A stretch of 64,000 nucleotides of DNA. Source: Cellulophaga baltica (lineage in GTDB: Bacteria > Bacteroidota > Bacteroidia > Flavobacteriales > Flavobacteriaceae). The stretch spans positions 248,001 to 312,000 of the forward strand of contig NZ_FNBD01000002.1 of assembly GCF_900102165.1 (NCBI RefSeq), in the 5' to 3' direction. Position numbers and translations under genes: made by a program. This document shows positions 61,071 to 64,000 of this stretch, one piece after another (within the stretch, counting starts at the first letter, position 1; each line of letters opens with the position of its first letter). The notes under the pieces were generated by a model. It did not search any database. It saw only the letters and a list, made by a program, of their open reading frames with translations, and was not told the DNA's origin.

Positions 61071-61451
61071 TTAATATTCGCTAGGTAACATTAGTGTATC
61101 ATTTACAAAAAATAAACGCAGTTCATCGAGTGGAAAATCAGTTGTGCTATATTGGTGTTTTTCTAAAATAGTATTGTTTCCATCGGTATAAATAATTTCA
61201 GCTTCATAACCCGAAATTTCTTGCTTTTCCTTTGACAATCTTTTAAAGTCTATGGTGATAAATTCACTTCTATTAATCAGACTTTTTGCAATTACTGATG
61301 TGTCCGTAATCAGCCAAAAACAATCTGCTACATTTGCGAGGTATTTCAATCCGTCAGTAAAACGTGTTCTTAATAATGGGATTTGGTAGAACATTTCAGT
61401 TCCATGAAAATGTTGTAATCCTTCTTTTATTTCGTTTCTTTGCTTTGTCAT
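61071..61451 (-). CDS. DUF6876 family protein
   Basis: The 126-residue protein contains LQHFHGTEMFYQIPLLRTRF then TDGLKYLANVADCFWLITD, the pattern I know as DUF6876, a small cytoplasmic protein common on Bacteroidetes ICEs next to ssb. Function unknown. It lies between a broken gene and the ssb-chimera terminator. Confidence 0.75.
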   Translation of the reverse strand: MTKQRNEIKEGLQHFHGTEMFYQIPLLRTRFTDGLKYLANVADCFWLITDTSVIAKSLINRSEFITIDFKRLSKEKQEISGYEAEIIYTDGNNTILEKHQYSTTDFPLDELRLFFVNDTLMLPSEY

Positions 61452-61484
61452 TGTTTACTGTTTATAGGGTTAATAATGAATATT

Positions 61485-61531
61485 AAAAAAGGGCGTATCC
61501 CCGAAAACTCGGGACGGGGTCGCCCTTTTAA
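61485..61531 (-). terminator. Strong terminator after the ssb part of the chimera
   Basis: AAAAGGGCG and CGCCCTTTT with the inner CCCCG/CGGGG pairing make a long GC-rich stem, followed by T-rich sequence on both strands. It lies 13 bp beyond the stop of the chimeric gene. Confidence 0.8.
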
Positions 61532-61543
61532 ATTCTAAGATAA

Positions 61544-62279
61544 TTACTTGCCGTTTGCAGTGCCTAGTAAAAGTATTTCTCTAGCTTCCACTTCGGTCAC
61601 ATAGCGATTACTTCCTTCATCGGTAGTATAGTTTCGGGTTCTAAGTTTACCTGTAACGGCTAACTCTTTACCTTTAATTACAAATTTTTCGACGATTTCA
61701 GCAGTTTTACCCCAAGCTACAATGGTGTGCCAATCTGTAAAACTTCTGAAACTTAAACTTATCAAACCAATTGTATCGAGCACCTTAACATCGTTAATTG
61801 GTTCCAAACTTTGATAATCAAAGGAGATAAAATCCGGATAATTAATATATATGGCCGGTTTAGGGCTATTCCCAGAAATAACAAAAGAAATCTTCTCATT
61901 GCCCGTAATCGATTGGTAATCCTCCAAAGTCTGAACAATAGCATCCAAAGAAGTAGTTGCATCCGATTTTACATCTATCAATACTTGCAATGTTCTATCG
62001 AACATTAAACCGAGTTCCAATGATTCTTTAAGCGGATCTCGATACAAACGCTCAAGTGTACGTTCCTGCAAAATATGTTCCTTTTCACGAGCGACAATCA
62101 ATTGACCATCAATCATAAAAAACGTTGGCCTCTACCATAGAGACCCCCGCAGAAAAAGCTTTCCAAAACGGTACCTCCTGCTCGTAATCATTGTGGGAAT
62201 GCACTTTATATGATTGTGCATTAACTGTAAACATCCCTAGAATAAAAAGAAATAGACCCATACGAATTTTTGATTTCAT
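61544..62279 (-). pseudogene. Chimera: frameshifted GDPD/PI-PLC-like gene fused to the 3' half of ssb
   Basis: From ATG 62279 the frame reads a signal peptide and HSHNDYEQEVPFWKAF, the start of a phosphatidylinositol-phospholipase C/GDPD-like protein. An extra T in a run of six at about 62117-62122 breaks the frame (AACGTTTTTTATG). The longer open frame (190 codons from 62116) continues this family to SFRSF (residue 126). At about 61740 it switches to DWHTIVAWGKTAEIVEKFVI and ELAVTGKLRTRNY, the C-terminal half of a single-stranded DNA-binding protein. Neither product is whole. The junction probably marks an ICE-chromosome deletion or recombination. Confidence 0.8.
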
Positions 62280-62483
62280 AAAACAAGATAATTAAATATA
62301 ACCTATGATGAACCTAAGCAAAGCTGGTGAGTACTCATTTATTAGAGTACAAATATTGAATCTAAAAGTCACAACCGTTTTTAATTAAGTTTAAATTGTT
62401 AGTATTATATTCATACATATCTTAAAAATCATTGCCAGATGAACAACTTTTTTTGTCTATTTTTGATTACGACTAAAACAACC
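62280..62483. other. Intergenic region, nothing recognised
   Basis: This AT-rich spacer contains upstream sequence of two divergent genes. No operator, repeat or attachment-site copy is visible. Confidence 0.6.
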
Positions 62484-62714
62484 ATGATAGAGAACATTCG
62501 ATCCATGTTCAGTAAAATGAACGATAAAACACGTCAAGAAGCCTTGGATTGCTTAATGGCTGAATTTAATCAGGAGAGTAACAAATTCCTTCGACAAAAT
62601 TGGATCATTGGAGGTAGAATCCCAGAAGAATATCAAGAAAAAATAGTGCACATTTTTCAAAATCTTTTACGCACCCAAATCTACAGGGTCAATGAAATTA
62701 AAGTGAATTTCTAA
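62484..62714 (+). CDS. Small hypothetical protein
   Basis: From ATG 62484 the 76-residue protein reads MIENIRSMFSKMNDKTRQEA, then ECLMAEFNQ-like acidic helix and WIIGGRIPEEYQEKIVHIF. It is soluble and helical. The longer frame to 62439 is less likely. I do not recognise the family. It converges on eutC with 1 bp between stops. Confidence 0.55.
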   Translation: MIENIRSMFSKMNDKTRQEALDCLMAEFNQESNKFLRQNWIIGGRIPEEYQEKIVHIFQNLLRTQIYRVNEIKVNF

Positions 62715-62715
62715 T

Positions 62716-63468
62716 TTACACCGATTTCTTATTTTCAAGAATATCCCCTATTTCAATCTTGAGGTCGACACCACTCAACTGTAAAGCGAAAGAGCGGTCG
62801 ATTAAATACTTCAGCAAAGTTGACCCTTGTATGGCGCTCAATCCATCTGAATGTATGTTCGAGATACAATTACGGCGTTCATCCGTTAACCCAAGTTTAG
62901 GTTTATAGGTAGTATAGACACCCATACTTTCCGGTGAGGAAAGTCCGGGACGCTCCCCAAGTAATACAGCTACAAAATCGGCTCGATACAGTTCTGCCAC
63001 CTCGTCACCAATAGCGACCCTACCTTGTTCTACCAAAGCAATCGCAACTTTATATTTTTTCGTTATACCTAATAAGATAATCCCTAAAACTTCAAAGGCA
63101 TATTTGTTTACCGCCGTGGCCGAAAGTCCATCGGTTATTACAAAAACGATATCCGCCTTCCCAAAATCGATACTGTTGGAACTCAAATCCAAACGGCGAC
63201 CTAAATCGGGGCGCTTCAAATACTCTAACCTATCATGGGCTTTACTTTTAAAAACCTGACAAGGAATATTTAATTCCTCACAGTTTTTTTTTAGGCCCTC
63301 GATATCCAATTTGGTGACTATCGCATCCTTTGCCAAGGCATGTGCATGTTTGAGAGCAAGCACTACGGTTAATGGTAAACCTGTACCCACATTCCCCAAT
63401 GCTACCCTAGCTTTGGTAAATTGCTTTAGCTTATGCCATTGGTCCGGTAATTCAATTTTATCACTCAT
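62716..63468 (-). CDS. eutC: Ethanolamine ammonia-lyase small subunit
   Basis: The 250-residue protein has the EutC motifs FTKARVALGNVGTGLPL, ALKHAHALAKDAI, and FVITDGLSATAVN. With EutB it forms the adenosylcobalamin-dependent lyase that splits ethanolamine into acetaldehyde and ammonia. Its start overlaps the eutB stop (ATGA), so the subunits are coupled. Confidence 0.95.
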   Translation of the reverse strand: MSDKIELPDQWHKLKQFTKARVALGNVGTGLPLTVVLALKHAHALAKDAIVTKLDIEGLKKNCEELNIPCQVFKSKAHDRLEYLKRPDLGRRLDLSSNSIDFGKADIVFVITDGLSATAVNKYAFEVLGIILLGITKKYKVAIALVEQGRVAIGDEVAELYRADFVAVLLGERPGLSSPESMGVYTTYKPKLGLTDERRNCISNIHSDGLSAIQGSTLLKYLIDRSFALQLSGVDLKIEIGDILENKKSV

Positions 63469-64000
63469 AAATTCGCTAAGAGTTTATGGTTTTCACCAAT
63501 ATTAAGTTTACTTCCCTTTTCATCCATAATACCCATTTTCAATAACCAGGCTTCAAACTCCGGTGCTGGTTTTTTACCCAATACCTTTCTCAAGTACAGG
63601 GCATCGTGGAAGGAGGTAGATTGATAATTCAACATAATATCGTCCGTTCCCGGCACACCCATAAAGAAATTGCATCCAGCAACGCCCAAAAGTGTAAGTA
63701 AATTATCCATATCATCTTGATCCGCATCGGCATGGTTGGTATAACAAACGTCCATTCCCATGGGTAGTCCCATCACCTTGGCGCAAAAATGGTCTTCCAA
63801 TCCTGCACGCGTAATCTGCTTTCCATTGAATAAATATTCCGGACCTATAAAACCTACGACTGAATTTACCAATAAAGGATCGAACTGTCTGGCAACCGCA
63901 TAAGCCCTGGCTTCCATCGTTTGCTGATCCACCCCATGATGTGAATTTGCCGATAAGGCCGAACCTTGTCCTGTTTCAAAGTACATACATTGATTACCTA
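63465..64000 (-). CDS. eutB: Ethanolamine ammonia-lyase large subunit, C-terminal part; gene begins beyond the window
   Basis: The frame is open to the window edge (GNQC before the first visible Met), so the gene runs off to the right. The visible part is the C-terminal portion of EutB: MYFETGQGSALSANSHHGVD, GFIGPEYLFNGKQITRAGLE, CYTNHADADQDDMDN and GTDDIMLNYQSTSFHDA. These include active-site residues of the B12-dependent barrel. No eut microcompartment genes are visible in the window. Confidence 0.95.
   Translation of the reverse strand, partial: GNQCMYFETGQGSALSANSHHGVDQQTMEARAYAVARQFDPLLVNSVVGFIGPEYLFNGKQITRAGLEDHFCAKVMGLPMGMDVCYTNHADADQDDMDNLLTLLGVAGCNFFMGVPGTDDIMLNYQSTSFHDALYLRKVLGKKPAPEFEAWLLKMGIMDEKGSKLNIGENHKLLANL

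Noticed and set aside
61500-62440. Right attachment site of the ICE
   Set aside because: Searched by eye for the tmRNA 3' end on both strands; no copy found, so no site is annotated.

Overview
The window is AT-rich chromosomal DNA of a marine-type Flavobacteriaceae (Bacteroidota) carrying a large, partly decayed integrative and conjugative element (ICE). The assignment rests on SusC/SusD proteins, Bacteroidetes-type Tra and Mob proteins (TraE-N, BfmA, MobB, RteC), DUF6503 and DUF6520 lipoprotein/secreted families, TAnnTTTG-type promoter boxes and a tmRNA tag reading GENNYALAA.

Bases 1-23000 are core chromosome: the end of an ABC-F factor, a cysteine-cluster protein, PepSY and OmpA proteins, a TonB-receptor-like barrel with a giant TPR lipo/periplasmic protein, a PAS histidine kinase, ftsE, a membrane-Nudix fusion, polyphosphate glucokinase, a DUF6503 lipoprotein, typA, kdsA, a small membrane-protein cluster with its own winged-helix regulator and two matching palindromic operators, a saccharopine-dehydrogenase-like enzyme and ssrA (tmRNA).

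An IntDOT-like tyrosine recombinase starts 230 bp after the tmRNA 3' end, which is the probable attL. The ICE then runs to about 61.74 kb. Its parts are: orphan hipB with a gutted hipA; the transfer operon traE-F-G-I-J-K-M-N on the minus strand; a muramidase-type amidase; a short type II CBASS operon (CD-NTase, E2-like protein, CapV patatin) with three microprotein genes upstream; a divergent sigma-like/small protein/ImmA peptidase operon; a hipBA module between two copies of the 3' end of a dnaC-like gene; a replication module (initiator-like protein with four 33-bp-spaced palindromic iterons inside its gene, plus a DnaC-like helicase loader); an excisionase-like HTH protein and RteC; a metabolic/secretion cargo (alpha-oxoamine synthase-GNAT fusion, PAS-AraC regulator, MauE-like membrane protein, DUF6520 secreted peptide, metalloprotease, SusD, SusC); two HTH genes; a ParE/ParD-type toxin-antitoxin pair; and the mobilisation genes for coupling protein, relaxase and BfmA.

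The right side is eroded. The coupling protein lacks its Walker B segment, a small gene is broken by a stop and a frameshift, and the ssb gene is fused at about 61740 to a frameshifted phospholipase C/GDPD-like gene. No copy of the tmRNA 3' end is visible there, so the element may be locked in place. Chromosome-like genes (a small unknown, eutC, eutB) follow to the window end.

The most unusual items are the lambda O-P-like replicon with iterons in the coding sequence, the sigma-like/ImmA operon facing CBASS (a possible variant of the CapH/CapP switch), the DUF6520-MauE-SusCD-metalloprotease cargo, and the ICE-chromosome chimeric gene.
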